Below are positions 10,533-25,500 of a DNA stretch of 64,000 nt, piece by piece. The DNA comes from Anticarsia gemmatalis (taxonomy: Eukaryota; Arthropoda; Insecta; Lepidoptera; Erebidae). The stretch is taken from assembly GCF_050436995.1 (NCBI RefSeq), contig NC_134760.1, forward strand, positions 11,426,001 to 11,490,000, written 5' to 3'. The translations under genes were made by a program, and so were the position numbers. The first letter of the stretch is position 1; the number at the start of each line of letters is the position of its first letter. The notes beneath the pieces are model-generated. The model was not told where the DNA came from and searched no databases. It saw nothing but the letters and a program-made list of their open reading frames with translations.

Positions 10533-13500
10533 GTAAGTATATTCAGTTTTTTTTTTATTTTATTTATCTTTGTTATTAGGATTTGGATATAAAATAAGGG
10601 GGATTGGACCATAGTCCACCACGCTGGTCCAGCGACGATTTAGCGACATTTGCGGGTCCATCGTGGCGGAGCATGGCACAAGATAGACAGGTTTGGAAGG
10701 AAAGAGGGGAGGCCTTTGCTCAGCAGTGGGACACATAAATAAAGGGCTAACAAAAAAAAAAAAATCTTTGTTATTGTTCTTTAATTTATACAAGCTTGAT
10801 GAATACAGATGGTTTTATTGGTGTCAGGCTGTTGAGTAGTTTTGTGATGCCTTAGATAATTGTATTGATGAATTGCGAAAGTATCAGTCTGCAAACAGAC
10901 ACATATATATAGTACACATCAATATCACACTATCGCGGCTAAAGTGGTGAACCGATTTAAATGGAATTGGAGTCAGTGATATATAGTATATTCTTAAAGT
11001 TATCTCGTGGATGTTGTCGCAAGCAAAAGTTAGTAAGTCTTATTTACGTAGACTATCGAGGACTTTTCCACTAGTTGCAATGTAACTTTAAAATCATAGT
11101 TAATACAAACAAAACAATCGATCAGTATTTATTATCATACCGATAACAGCAAAATCAATTCCGCATATTTAACCCACATTTATAAAAGAATATACCACAG
11201 CCAGTAGCCAGGTCAGAGGCGGTGACCTTGAGCCAAATACATTACTTACAGCCCGATTTGCAATTATAATCCGACTACGACTAGCTGCGACCGACTGAGA
11301 TTTACTCCGGCCAGTTTCATTGTAGTTCTTGTTTTTAAATGGCTTTATGAATTGATTGCTGTGACATCATTGCTTTTTATTGTTGCTTGAGGTTTGAGGA
11401 CGCTTGTTAGAAGGCAAGATACTGTTTAATGCATGGTATTGAAGTATAGCTTGTGATTTTGTAGGAAATTGAGAAATGAAAGAGTCTTTAAAATCGGTTA
11501 ACAACTAAATTCATTTAGCTGTTTCGTCGTGATAGTATGATAGTTAGGTATACTTTTGTTTAGATAAAATCAGATAGCATACCTATATGATACATGGTTC
11601 CTAGTTATCATTTGTCAATAGTTTAGTTGTCGAACATGCTGGGGACCTGAGTTTGATTACATCAATGAATTTTCCAAAAAAAACTCAGATGCATCACTTT
11701 ACTTATCAAAATGGTCGTATAAAACCAAAAAAACACTATTTAAATCTGAGAGTGTAAAGAATTTTTTTCTGATTCCTAATTTATTTTTCAGCGGAAGAAC
11801 CACTCCCGGGTCCCGGTATAGCGAAAGGTGGTGATGTATGGGCCCTCGTCATCAAGTCTGTGAAGGCGTCAGACGCTGGGCTGTACATGTGCGAGCTTAA
11901 CACTGAACCACCAGTCAGGAGCTTCCATAGACTTACAGGTGAGGAAATATATCGATATTTTTATTATTATTGTTGTATGCTTCATACTCACATACAGTTT
12001 TACTCGATCGACCGTTTTCCGATCAATTCGTGCACAACTTGATTACTCCATCGATTTTTTTTATTGATTGAAATCATAGAAAACATATCTGCTTTCTATG
12101 ATAAACATCTAATAGTTGAGGGTTTACAGTAGACAACCATACGGTTTTGTGTACTACTACTACGTACCTGAGTATTCAGTACCCATCTGTAAAAAGATGG
12201 TCAAAAAAGATCAGGCAGACAGATTTGATACTTATTACATACGTAAAATTATACCTTTTCCAATCGAATGAGCCCTCTGCCTTATTAAAGAAAAGGTCCA
12301 TAGCTGAGACCAACAACCGTTACTTGTATGTTTGCAAGTCTTCTTACTTAAAAACAGGGATACCAACCAATAATAATCTTGTTGTCTGAAAAATCTGTTA
12401 AATTTGAAGACAACCAAAAATCATGTTTACACTCACTTCAACCAGTCCAAACACAATCCTTTCATCGTTTCCTCTATACTTAAAACTGAACTTGCTATCA
12501 GACACAGGATACAGCAATATCCCCTTTCCTCTAAGTGATTTTATCTGAAGGATGTTGCACTATTGTGATAACATCTCTTGCAATACTTGTGAGAATATTA
12601 CGTCGTACATCTTCGAACTACAAAGAGCTTGTTCGTTATTACATTTAAAGAAGTGTAGTGCTATATTTTTATTATTATGTAGTGTCTGGGACTCATAATA
12701 AAACTGTGATTGGCACTTAAATATTTCACGTTTTTAAAAAGTGGCTATCTTCAAAACAATTCCTCCTTACTCCTTGTAACTTGTGTGCTAAATAGCTTTT
12801 CTCATTGTTTGACTGCATCAAGTAACTGTCTTTATAAATTAAATGGAGTAGATAACTTTTCTCAAAAAGTTATGAAGGGTAGTTCGTTTTTTTTTATCAA
12901 ACACTGGGGTATTCGATTAATAATTCCCTGCTAGAAAAGAAAACGTTCTTTCGATATACTCTAGTCAATAAATACATGTCATGTAGGTACAATTTATTTA
13001 CTCAGGGAAAAGTAGATCAAATCAATCGAAGAACGCCACTGCGATCCCAACGCACCCATTAAAGTAACAAAAAACATATAAATATACCCAAAATCTCTGC
13101 AAATTTGCTTTCCTTCTACCACACCGTCTTACCACACAAACTAACAAATACTTCTCTTCCAGTAATCTCGCGAGGCCTGACCCCGCCGGAGAGTCAGAAC
13201 GTGACAGACAGTTACTCAGCCAACGTGCCCACACTGTCCTCACTGGCACTCTCACATAACTACACGGACTGCTGTGTGGCCGCCAACGTCACTAAGTCAT
13301 GCCTCGGCTTCTGCAGCATACAGACCATTCTAGAAGGAACTGGACAGGACCCTGAAACTTGCCAGCCGGATTTCCCTGCTATTGTAAAGTAAGTAGAACA
13401 TAAAATTAAATAAATTTGGCTGTTCGACTGTTATGTTTGATCACGTACAAAAGATGGGCTAAACCTGAATCAATTGCAAGTGCAGGCTAAAGACTACATT

Positions 13501-16500
13501 TTTACAAGAACTATTAATAAGACATGTAAAGTTTGCTCCTGGTAACAAATGTCTAACGTAAAGGATTTTTTTGCTAGAGTTACCATTTGATTAAGGTTCA
13601 TATTCCAAAATTTTTAAATGTAATAGACGTCATATTATTTATTTTATTAAAGTTATCCTACAGCTCGTTATTCCGTAAACTTATTTTCTATATAAATATT
13701 AAATATATTACAATATAATACATAATTTTATCAGTTTCAAACTCTCAAATATCAATATTAAACTCAAAACCAATATTTTAATGCAACCGAGTAACAAACG
13801 AGCAAAATATTAGTAATATTAGTAAATTATGATAGTCTACAAAACTTAAACAAACTTTCGACACTAATATCTAAAAACTTTGTAACATGGAAACTTATTT
13901 AATAAACCCCTAATTTGTAATGAAAGTGAAGGTTACAGAAACCTTTGATGTAATTAAACGTCACAAGTTTTTCAACAACAATTTATCTGAACAATATCTA
14001 ATCAAATTTGTACAGTCGCGAGCAAAGATATGTACACACTGCCTGATTTTCAATCGTAGTTTTATGTATGAAAGTATCAATTCAATTATTGCTATTCTCG
14101 AGACACTCGTACCAAGTTATTGGTCTGTAAAAGATCAGTGGATTATTCAACCAGCGCTTATTAGCGCAGATATTCCATAGATGAGTGGTTGCTTTTGCGT
14201 TGACTGTCTCCGTGTTTCAGAGGACACGTAAAAAGTTGCCCCCGTTTGTTGTCAATAAAATAGTCGCTAAGACATGTCAAAGGCTTACTGGTGACTTGAA
14301 CAACTTCAACTGATTCAATGAATTGCTATTACTCGGCAATAAATACGTCGTGATTGTAAAATTACGTTGAAGATAATATAGCAGCAGTAATCTACCTATC
14401 ATTGATAAAAATTTTGTTGAAAATGTGGCAGTGTATACATATTTTTGCTCTTGACTGTATTTATGGAAAATTTCAGGCATATACGTGTTGATAATATAAA
14501 TGATCGTAACTTTTAGGTAGACACCTCGAAGTTAGGCAAATAACTAACTATTGTAATTGAAATGGGCAAGATGTGGGCACTTTGGTTATAGGCTATTTCT
14601 GTTGAAGGTTACACAAGTCATATTAATAGGTTACTGTTTTTTACACGTGGCTTCACTTACTATACTTTTAAAAGAACTATTTTCTAAGCCCGAGCTTCAA
14701 TTTTCTACCAATATTGACAAATAATATCTTCCTAGATATCTTAAAATTCAGCACGAATAAAAAAAGTTCACTTGTCAGCACCCTTTGGCGTATTTTGCGA
14801 GAACTATTTTCTTTATCTAGGTAATTTATTTATCTTTATCTAATTCAAAACGCTCATTTCTTGCTGGTACTGAGTGTAATCACGCAACAGGTCTTTAAAA
14901 AAAGCCAGTCAAGCTCCAGATGCTTTCCTAGGATATAATCCATGGTTCTATAAAACAATATCAAAACATACCTATTCAGTAGCGTAGTCGCAAAAACGTA
15001 ACAAACGTAGTTACATATTTAAAATGTTGAAGTAGTGCTCAATAGAATGTCAAAACTTTTAATTGAAAATCATATATTATATTGTATCTAAAAATATTAG
15101 TCTATTATCTAGTCTAGAAGTCTAGATTTTCGACATTCACTCGCCCTAAGTCCACAAATACGTCCTATAATGTCCTCAAGTACATTTCAAAGACGAAAGC
15201 ATTAAAATAAATAGTCGCTTGAAATAGAACTAATTAGTCATTTATTGATGTTATATTTGGATAGGCTGTTAGAACTGTTATAATGACTTATTATTATAAT
15301 TATAATAAAATAAACGTAGACGAGTTATGACAGACATTTAATTTAGTAAAAGCTATATTTCAGCCATTATTTTGTACAGTAGCATTTTCTTCTAACTGTA
15401 GTTATTAATCTCTACGAAAAATGTATCTCGCTATCTGCCGATAGCTTATTGAAACGGTCCAAGAATCATGACCGTTACATTAGTCAGAGTTGTTCAAAGA
15501 GTCATTCAATGGATGGATGCCATGGATAATGCGTAATACTATCCAAGTACTAAGAGGGCTTATTAATAGGGTTATTGCCTACCAGTCAAATCAGCTACTT
15601 TTAGGAAATGTCAAAAACACAGTATAGAAATACGACATAGTGACGTCACAGTTTCATCTTTTCGTTGGTGTTAAATGAGTGTCTAATAAAATGGTTCAGT
15701 CTGTATTAATTACAATTTTAACACTATTTACGAAAATAATTGCAAAGCCTAAGCCTATTTTAAGAAATTTGAATAAATCATTTTGTTAACCCAGTCACCT
15801 ACCCAATTACCTACAGCTGGTAGCTAAACCGTTCTTCGAAAACTATCCTTTAATTATCTAATCTTCCACCAGGTGTATGGCAGACGGCAGGAACCACGTG
15901 CCGTGCTGCGTGCAAGAGCGAGTGCCCGACATCTGTCAGGACGTGTGCCGCGGGGAGTTCACTCCCGTTACTGATAACATCAAGACGCATTACTCCTGCG
16001 CCTCCTATATGGAGAAGACGCTGGCTTGTATCGTTGAAGGCATTGGTAAGTGGAAATAAGCATATTTTTTCTTTGCACTAGACACATATTCCAGTTCAAT
16101 TCGCCTCAATTCCTAAGTAAGAAAACTTTGCTTAATAAAAAAAAATGTGAAGATATTAATGTCTGCAAATAATGGCACATCAAAAATTAAAAAAAAACAC
16201 AACGATCGTACTCCTTCAATTGACAAAATAAGAAAAATGTGTTTAATTTCAAACACAACTACCCACAGTTCATAACGCAGCTACCCACTAGCATTACGCC
16301 ACAAAATTCCACACTATATTTACACGACCATCTCTTTTCAGAACTCCTCCCAAGTCCGCCCGAAGAAGTAGAAGTGGAGCCTCTAAACGAGAAACAACTG
16401 AACGTGACCTGGAGCCCTCCCATAGAGAACACAGACTCGGTCATAGAATACATAGTCAACGTCACTACATTGCGGTCTTTCGACGCCCATCTCATCGACC

Positions 16501-19500
16501 CTTCAGAAAGCTCTATAAAAGACAATGATACTATGAAGAGTGTTCAGTCTTTGACCTACAGGGTACCTGCGAATAAGACCTTCTATGTTCTAAATGATTT
16601 GCTGCCGTTTACGATGTATGAGATCACCGTGACGTCTTATAACATTCATGGGTCCAGTTTACCTAGTTATGCTATCAGGTAAGGCTTTCAGATTTAGGGC
16701 TAGTTTCACAATTTATAAATAAGTGTGCGACAATCTATCTGCGAAATAAAGTCACAGCAAATGTATGAGGGTGTCTACCAAAATTCTATATGGTAAGCTA
16801 TCTGATAGATAGTAAGAAGTGGTAATTTTGTGAGTTAAAATATGAATGCTGTATAGATTATTTTATGTTTTGGGGCATGTCTCGTCGTTTGACTAATGAT
16901 TTTTACAATGTTAAGGCTACTTAATACTTATTTTATGAGCCTACAGTGTTTCAGTATCAGACAGGTATTCCTTGAACTGTTTCTAACAAAAATATTTCTA
17001 TAGAGACAAGATAAACAAATAATTTAACAATAGAAATTTTCAGCAAATTTTGATACTCTCTCTAAAATTAGATGGTATATAAAGTGTACTTGAACTATCA
17101 ACTTTTCGACCGCTCTCGTTATAATTTCTAGTACTGTTACAAACAAAATACATTTTAGAGCATAAAACCTTGAACTAGTTCCGAAATAGGAACACTATTT
17201 TCAGGCATCTTCCATTTGTTAATGAAATTGTAGTGAGCGAATGTAGTCGCAGTTTCTGTTGCTGTCTGTATATCATCACAGATAGTGTTTGTGCTTTTCG
17301 ACTCTGTACTTTGTGGTCGTGTGGTTTTAAAAATGGGGATTTTTCTGTTAGGCCTATGTTCTCCATCATTAGACTACTAGTTTGACGGATTATTTTGATG
17401 GTTTGACAGATAATGGACATACTATCTTAATATTTTAATCAGGTATTATTTGCAGATAGAAAAAATCTGCACTTAGCGTAGTGGCACTTAACTGTCAGTC
17501 AGTCAGCGTTATTAAATCTCTAATCTCCTCCGTGTAGAGACTACGAAAAAAAAGACAAACTAAATCATAACAACACATACGATACTGTTTGACGGTAGTA
17601 GAAAATCTTCTTTGAACCTTACATAAAATAGTAAAACGACAAACAAAATTACAAACATTTATTTCACATCTCAATGTAAGCTTCTTATCACCTCTTACCT
17701 TCTCTAGATCCCTCACCCTGACTCCCGGCAAGATGAAGTCAACAGAAGTAGCAGCGGCTCCCAAGCTGCCTGACGTGAGGTCCTGCTGCGTGGACCAGGG
17801 AGTCAACCACTACGGCTGCGTGGACAAGCTCTGTGACCCCACCAAGACCTTCGAGATCGCTGTAAGTAGATCTGTGTGGCTTCGGGAATGCTGTTCCGTG
17901 ATTGGTTGGAACATTTGTAATGTGAGGTGAAACTGATGGGATTTAATACCACTATCGATTTTATAGAACCAAATAGCCGTCGCATTGTATGAAATATAGT
18001 AAACGCCCTGGCAGATTCTGAAATGGCAATTTTTCCAAGTAGCTTTACATGCTGGCTAATTAACGACCGGTTCCAAATGCTTTGTAAATTTTCGAATCGC
18101 GTTTCACGATAGCCCACGGTCCTGCTGTACATTTCGTTTAAAATGAAGAGTTTAATATACAAGAAGTTCTTCTCAGTTTCACCTTACAGTACATGGGGCG
18201 TGTTTGACTTATCACGCTTAAAAAACAGCGTCAGTTTTCATTTTTCTAAAAGCACTTTGCCATAAGACATCTAAAATATGAAAAATTATGGCTACATCGC
18301 GGCCACTAGTAGAACTAAAAGCTTTGCAATTTATTTAAAGAAATAATATTTAAATTGTCGCAAAAAGCCGAATTTTAATGCCTGGTTTCAAAACAAATTG
18401 GCATGGAAAAGATATTTCAAACAACAATATTAATGAAATAATAATAATAATTAATAATATGAATGTATCTATGAAGCAATTGCTTTATGGACTTACAGAG
18501 GCAGAAGCCTTCTCCCAAATGTAATGATGGACAAACTAGTAGCTGACATCACGGATATCATCATCACAGCATCAAGGATCGACTCCACCTCAGCATTTTC
18601 ATAACACTTTCACAAACACCATAGCTGTATTCCTTAAAATATTATTTCATTGATAAGTCCCAATATTGACCAGTTGGGTAAAGTTCTGGCTCCCGTAATA
18701 GCTATGATTAAAATTATCTGAAATCTCAAGGCCTTACCCCTCCATCGTTTTGGAGGAGACCCTTTCCCTGCAGGGGGACAGTAATGTGTTAAAAAAATCT
18801 CACAAAAGTCTTTTTAGACATACTGACTTAATTTTTACTTCTTGAGCCATGAAACTACCAAAAAGGATGTGGCCATAGACCATATGGCCATAGGCCATAG
18901 ACCGTATGTTTCTAATGCTTTGCTTATAACAAAGCTAAAACACCTTGGTCTCATCAAAACCTGCCAGGACTTGGCCAAAACAAACCAGTATTTTCTGACC
19001 AAAAAATCTCTTAAGAAAAGCTCCACATCACGATCATTCCATTTCTAACCCTCCATGAGCACACACAGCTAGCAGCACACAGTTTGTGACTAACGGCACC
19101 ATCACCAGGCTCGTGTTTAACCCTCAGCTGCAGGTGACAGATCTGATGATCTGCGCGCCCTGGGCCGGAGTCACCTTCACCTGCCTCGCCAACGGCATGG
19201 ACCACACGCCGTGCTGCAGAAGCAGGGGACTGCCGGAGTCCTGTTTGCCGTTGTGCAGTGGAAATATTACTACTTTGGACTTCAATCACTTCAAGTAAGT
19301 TGAAAAATAATAGGGAGTAGTTAAGTAGGTATTAAACGCAATCGTCCATTTGGGACTTTAGCAGACTAGTAAGACGTTATCCAAGGTAAAAATGCATGAC
19401 CGCGTTAACAGTAATGTAATTTTACATCATTTGTTATACCATGACTGACGAGAAAAGTATTACTGAAAAGTATTAAGAAATTTCTGACTCGTCGAACTAC

Positions 19501-22500
19501 GAGATTAAAGTTATCAATATGATCTGTTTACATCAGTCACCACTAGGTGCCAATCGTGTTATCGACTTCCCAACAAACTTCAATAAATCATCGACTTAAA
19601 ATGAAAAAAAAACTGACAACTTTAAAAGCCATAATGGTTCAAACCTCCTGTGAATGACACAATGCAATGTCAAACTCACATAGTGTTAAATTGTCTTAAA
19701 CTTGATATTTACGAGTACCGTGCAAAGTAATGGTGACGTTTATAGTACTTACATTGTTTGAACTAAAACAACTTTAATATTTTCCATGTTAATGGTTAAA
19801 GGCGACATTCTTTTTCAAATATTTGTTAGTTACGTAAAATGTTGAACAATTCATCTTGTACTATCTTGTGAGTTAAAGTATTCGTAATAGTGTTCTTTTT
19901 TATTTTGTAGGTTACTTTTTATTGGTCAAACGGTTATAGTGATTTTGTTATGAAGTCATTAAGATTAGTTTATAATGCAATAACGGTCTTAAGCATGACT
20001 GACAGATAAAAGTTACGAATTTTTGTTTACAGTTAGTTAGTCAGTTAATTAATAAGTTACTAGGTTTTTTCTAAATATTGTGCTTAGTGTAATAGCATAT
20101 GATTGTAAAGTTTTTTTCAATAAAAATTAATGAATCTATAAATGCGAATCAAATTTAACTTGGTTAAATGGTGAGGCAAAGGATTTTCAAAGATCAATAC
20201 CCAGGTACGTACCTGGTACCTGTAGGTATGTATATGTTTGAATAGAAATAGCCTAATCCATACAAACGAACTAAAGCATTCCTTTATTTATTTGCACATC
20301 CTTGTCTAGAATACAGACAATATTTGATCTAAGAAAAAGATGGACAAAAAAAGGCCGCTTAAACTAAAATCAGCCTAAACTGATTCGACTTCAAAGGCCT
20401 TCAAAATGTAAACCGCATTGTCTTCCGAATCTAACACGACCAGTAATAGGCTTACAAAATGTTCTACCGGATTACAAGTAAAATATAACTTGGCAACTAA
20501 ATATCTAAGTTGTTTTAAGTCGGTCCGGTGAACTTAATATCAGGTAGTCTCAAGTATTCGTGCCCCTATCCAAGTTCCTGGACCACCAAACTGATAACTT
20601 TGTAACTTACATTTACAAGTTTGTTTCACAAAATTTCAAATACATAAGCTTGGGAACGGTTTGTTATCATAGACGACAGACGTTTTGAGCTTTATATTAT
20701 AATTTTATACTTTAGGTGAGAAACTTGCAACTTTCCGTAAAGAAGAGAGGAAGCTGAGATTAGATTCGATTGGATTTGCACCCACTATTGCACCATATAT
20801 CGCTATAAGCCTGTTGTCTCAGATAATTAATATACGATATTTTTTTTAATAATATTTATACTTAATTTCATCATCATTGGTTCAGCTGTTTAACAGAGTT
20901 TATTACAATATTAAGACGTCAAACTTCAACATAAAGTATGTCGAAGTAAGACGTCACATAAGTCAATAACACTTTCCATTTTTCATTCAAAATTTAACTA
21001 TACATTCTTACCCTAAGTTTACGACTATAACTAGGTAAATTTCCATTCAAAATTTTACTCAAACCGTCTATCATCGCAGGTGTCTCCGCTACATGAACTC
21101 CTACACAAACTGCTTACTCCGCGGGTACGGCGTGCTCCCGGGCGCTCCCTCGCGCCTCTACCTGACCAACATCGACGTGGACTATGCCGTCGTGCACTGG
21201 TCCCCGCCCGCCGCCCTGGCTGACACCGTGCAGTACTACAACTTGCATTATAAGACTCTGCAGGCTGGAGAAGAATATAGGGCGCTGGAGAGGGTATGTC
21301 TATATTTATTATATACTAATTTAACTTGAATTGACGGCCTTCGTGGTGCAGTGTTGGTCGCTACGCCGATACCATTGCGTCGAAAGATAGTGAGTTCGAT
21401 TCCCACACGGAACAAATTGTTGTTTCGGGTCTCGTTGTACTTTGTGTCCGTTGTTTGTATGCTTGTGAAAATTCCCTGTGCCACAACTGCATAAAAACTA
21501 GTTTGTTATTATTTTTTAAAGGCAGCCTTTACATAATATTATATTCAGTCAACCTGCCAAAAACTATCCAAATTCGTTTAGCTTTTTTGACGTGAAAAAG
21601 ACAAAAAAAACTATATGTAATTGTGGACAGATTGGAGCTGAAGAAAAAATTGTAGTGACTCTCAATCATTATTACTTTAACTTTCATTCTCATAGACTCT
21701 CTTCTTATTATTAATGAATATATGACAATCTCATATAGACTTTCTGATACTTGCCACTTCTGCTTTTGTTTTATAATTGTTCTAAGTTATTATACCTGAA
21801 AACTCTCCTTAGCCGTTTTTCACTAGTGTCATGCCGTTTGTAATTTACAGACAACAACCGGTTTTAATTAAACCGTTAAGAGGTGGCTTGGAGCTATTTA
21901 TTACTTGGATGTACAGACGTACGTCTGTAACCGAGAAATAAACGACTCTTAGCTCAAGTTTTAAGAAACAAATGTTTTGTATCTATAATAAGAGTGAACT
22001 TTATCGAGATTTTTAAAAAATGCGCAACTTACTGTCGCCCACTCTTGGGCATCTATCCCAATTTTAGGGAGTTACCAATTTATTGAGCAGGGGTTTAGAG
22101 AATCCCAAGATTCAAGCTAAGCTTTGGGCCTTAGGTCTATAACGCTGACAACATGTGAGATGTCAAAGAAACTAAAAATATGACTGATTCAATTTATTCA
22201 AGAAAAACCGCAAGCAAAAACTAGTGTAAGAGTTATAAGCTTTTATATAAATTAAAGGCAAATGTTTACTACAAAACTTACATTATTATAATAATATGAT
22301 ATGCGTATAACCGACTAAAGTAAATGTTGGAATATCATATTAGTTCGAAGAAGGCTCTGTATGAACTAAAACATTACCGTTATTATAACTACTCACAGTG
22401 ACTATAGCATATAAGTTAGTACAGAGCTTTTCTTTTAAAACAACTCTCGCACTTAGAATTGATCTTGTGTCGCGGGGACTATTACAAATAACAGACACAA

Positions 22501-25500
22501 TGTACAACGAGACTCAAAACAATTTATTTGTGGATAGCACAATTAATTGTTCCGTGTGGGAATCGAACCCACAACCTTTCGCCGCAATGGTAGCAGCGTG
22601 GCGACCTAAACCACTGCGCCACGGAGGCAGCCAATATTAATTATAATCTATGCCAAGACTCTCTACTATGTTGTCGGACTATAGCCAGCATAAATATGTA
22701 TTGTTAGCTTTAATTTTTTAACATTATAAATAGTATTCTTGCTAAACAAAATAAATAAAACGAAAAAAGGAATATAAATATGTAGTTATTCTTTGTAAAG
22801 AAACAAAATAAAAAAAGAATTTGTTTTTAATAGAACAGTTTGTTTAGCAAGAACAAAGAATAATTACAATGTATTGAATATAAATTAAATATTTTTATCT
22901 AGCGGTTGTTGATATTGACTATATTACATAAGTTTTACAATCAAAATAACTTTGAAGACTTTTACTACTCAACATTTGCCACATTATATCGGGATCAACT
23001 TAACATCCCAACCACATAAATAGTCAAAAAACAACGATAAAAAACGCTAATATTTTGCCGATCTTCGCATAAAGATTCCAGAAGGGGAAAAAACTTCAAA
23101 TTCTTCACTGTCCCCTTCCTTCTTACTCTACCTTCCAAAAGTTAGCGGTTCCAGTGGAAAATTAGCTCAAACAGACTATTCCTAAAAGTATTAGAGTTCA
23201 CGACTCTTACACGATACTGTAAAGCAGGGGTTCCCAACCTTTTCTTAGTCCGGGACCATTTTCAAGCATATAAAAAATAAAGTGTTATATTATGGTCCTG
23301 AATATTTAAAATTTATAATCATTTGCGGACTATATTTCGACTTTTACGAACCACCGTTGGTCCGCGGACCACTGATTGGGGACCACTGCTGTAAAGTATC
23401 TATACTGGACATTTCTTTGATCAGATTCCCACCTTAGAATCACAATAATGAGAGTATTATTTATATTTATACTGTCGATATTTCCCATCAGATCCACTCG
23501 CCGTACATCATGGAGGATTTGGAGCCGAACACTGACTACGAGATATACCTGGAAGCTGTGAATGAACATGGTGTGGGAGACGCCTCCTCGAGACTTATCT
23601 TCAGGACTCAGAGTCAGGTAAGGAAACAACTACGTAATAAAATTTATGCCATTGCTGTCCCACTGCTGGGCAAGGACAAGTTTTCAAGAACTGTCTTAGA
23701 AGTTTAAGATATTTAAAGTTGACGATGACGATGTTTTCTTTGACCGTTGGAAAAAGTGATATATTTTTTTAATACACACACAATTTAGATAAATCATAGG
23801 CGTATTGTTTCAGTTTCGAACCTAGGCTACGTTTTTTTAAGCTTAAGTATCTGTTGATAGACTGAACAATGTGTTAGTTTTCTCTTTTATCCATTGATTG
23901 ATTTGTTTTATATTGGGTTCAATATTGCCAGTGAATATTCTAGTACCTATAAAAACAGATTATATAAGCTTTTAAAAGTTGAATATTTTTGACGAAATAA
24001 CCTATTAGTCAAATGCACAGCAGAATTTTTTGACTGAATATTTTTTTCCACATAAAATATTCTGTGTTACGCATACTAAAAAACTCCATATACAAAAAAT
24101 TAAATAGATATTTTAACACTAACAATAGTATCACAGAAATAGTTTGCACAAAGACGTGTAACAGGATTGTAGCCGTTGGTATTTGTAGCTGGACCCTCAG
24201 GGAAATACCGATCGTGATGATACTAAGCAATGAAAACTTTGTACCGCCGCGCCCACGACGCGAGTCTCCTTTGTACAAATACTTTCAGATTTATTTCTAC
24301 ATTCATCTTGATGTAGGTCATCTTGATAAAAATATTCTATATTTTTTGCGTTTTGTATTCGGCTAACTTTGAAAGAATTTGAAAACTTTAAATTGTTGTT
24401 TTGAAAAACGGTTTTTATTATTGGTGTCGTCTGCAAATTGATTTGTATAAAAACTTACATGCTATTAATAAAAAATGTCTTTAGTCCCCTAATCAAGTAA
24501 TATTGTCAGAATGACTATAACATTTTGACTCCAGTCGCGCGATAACATCCCAAACATTCATTTGTATAGAGACAGATAATAATCCGATCTTTCCGTTACC
24601 TTAAACGAAACTGCCACCTACTCTAAGTAACACATGCCATCTCTTTCTTTCCTAGGTGCTAGAAGAAGAGGAAGAAGCAGCAAACTCATACAACGTGACA
24701 GCATGCTGTGAGCGAGTGCAACTGGCCGGAGTATGCATGCCACTCTGCTCTTACGACGCCAAGATGTCTGACCTTAGGATGTTAGCGCCACTGTGTGCTC
24801 AGGACTTCCATAAACTACTGCGTTGTGGTGCTGGAGGTAAGAAACACTTTAAAACAGCAGATTTAGCTGGGTTTTGCTTATAGTAAAACTAGGTTTCGTT
24901 CGCAAAGACCGGATAACCAACATGATTATGGATGAATTAACGATCGTTCAGAAAAACGTTGTAAACAACAGCCTACTTTTGGTACTATTTTGTCAAAATC
25001 AAAATCAAATCATTTATTCATTATGCCAAATATTGACACTTATGATAGTCGTTACAATTACTCAGCGGGTCTTATCAAAGGTATAGGCCATTTTGAAGAG
25101 TACTGAATCTGGATGTGATCATTGGAGTCACTCAAGAATTATAATTATATTCAAGCTGCATTACCATTGGGCATAGTGTAAACAACTACATAAATAAAAT
25201 ATTGTTATACAGGTCGTAACCACGAACAATGTTGCGCGAGGCGCGGAGTGCCGGCTAACTGTCGCGGTGTATGCGCGGGCGCTTACAGCGGCGGTGTCAA
25301 TACTTGTGTGCCTTATATCGGAAATATTGTGCAGTGCTTCGAGGAAGGTAAGTGTTGCCGGAATATTTTACAATATACTTTATACCAATTTCTTCCAGAT
25401 AGTAACTTTGAGAATAATTTTGCTTCAAATTGAGACGTCTTCTTATATCACAACAAAGAAATGACAAAGCCAAAAGCTCAGCGGGCTTATCACGTATCTC

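Noticed and set aside
22450..22632. A real tRNA gene on the minus strand
   Set aside because: A and B boxes are present but there is no paired acceptor stem, and the same sequence with a long tail recurs several times.
24009..24436. Overlapping open frames on both strands in intron 9
   Set aside because: No domain on either strand, inside an intron whose borders are well supported.
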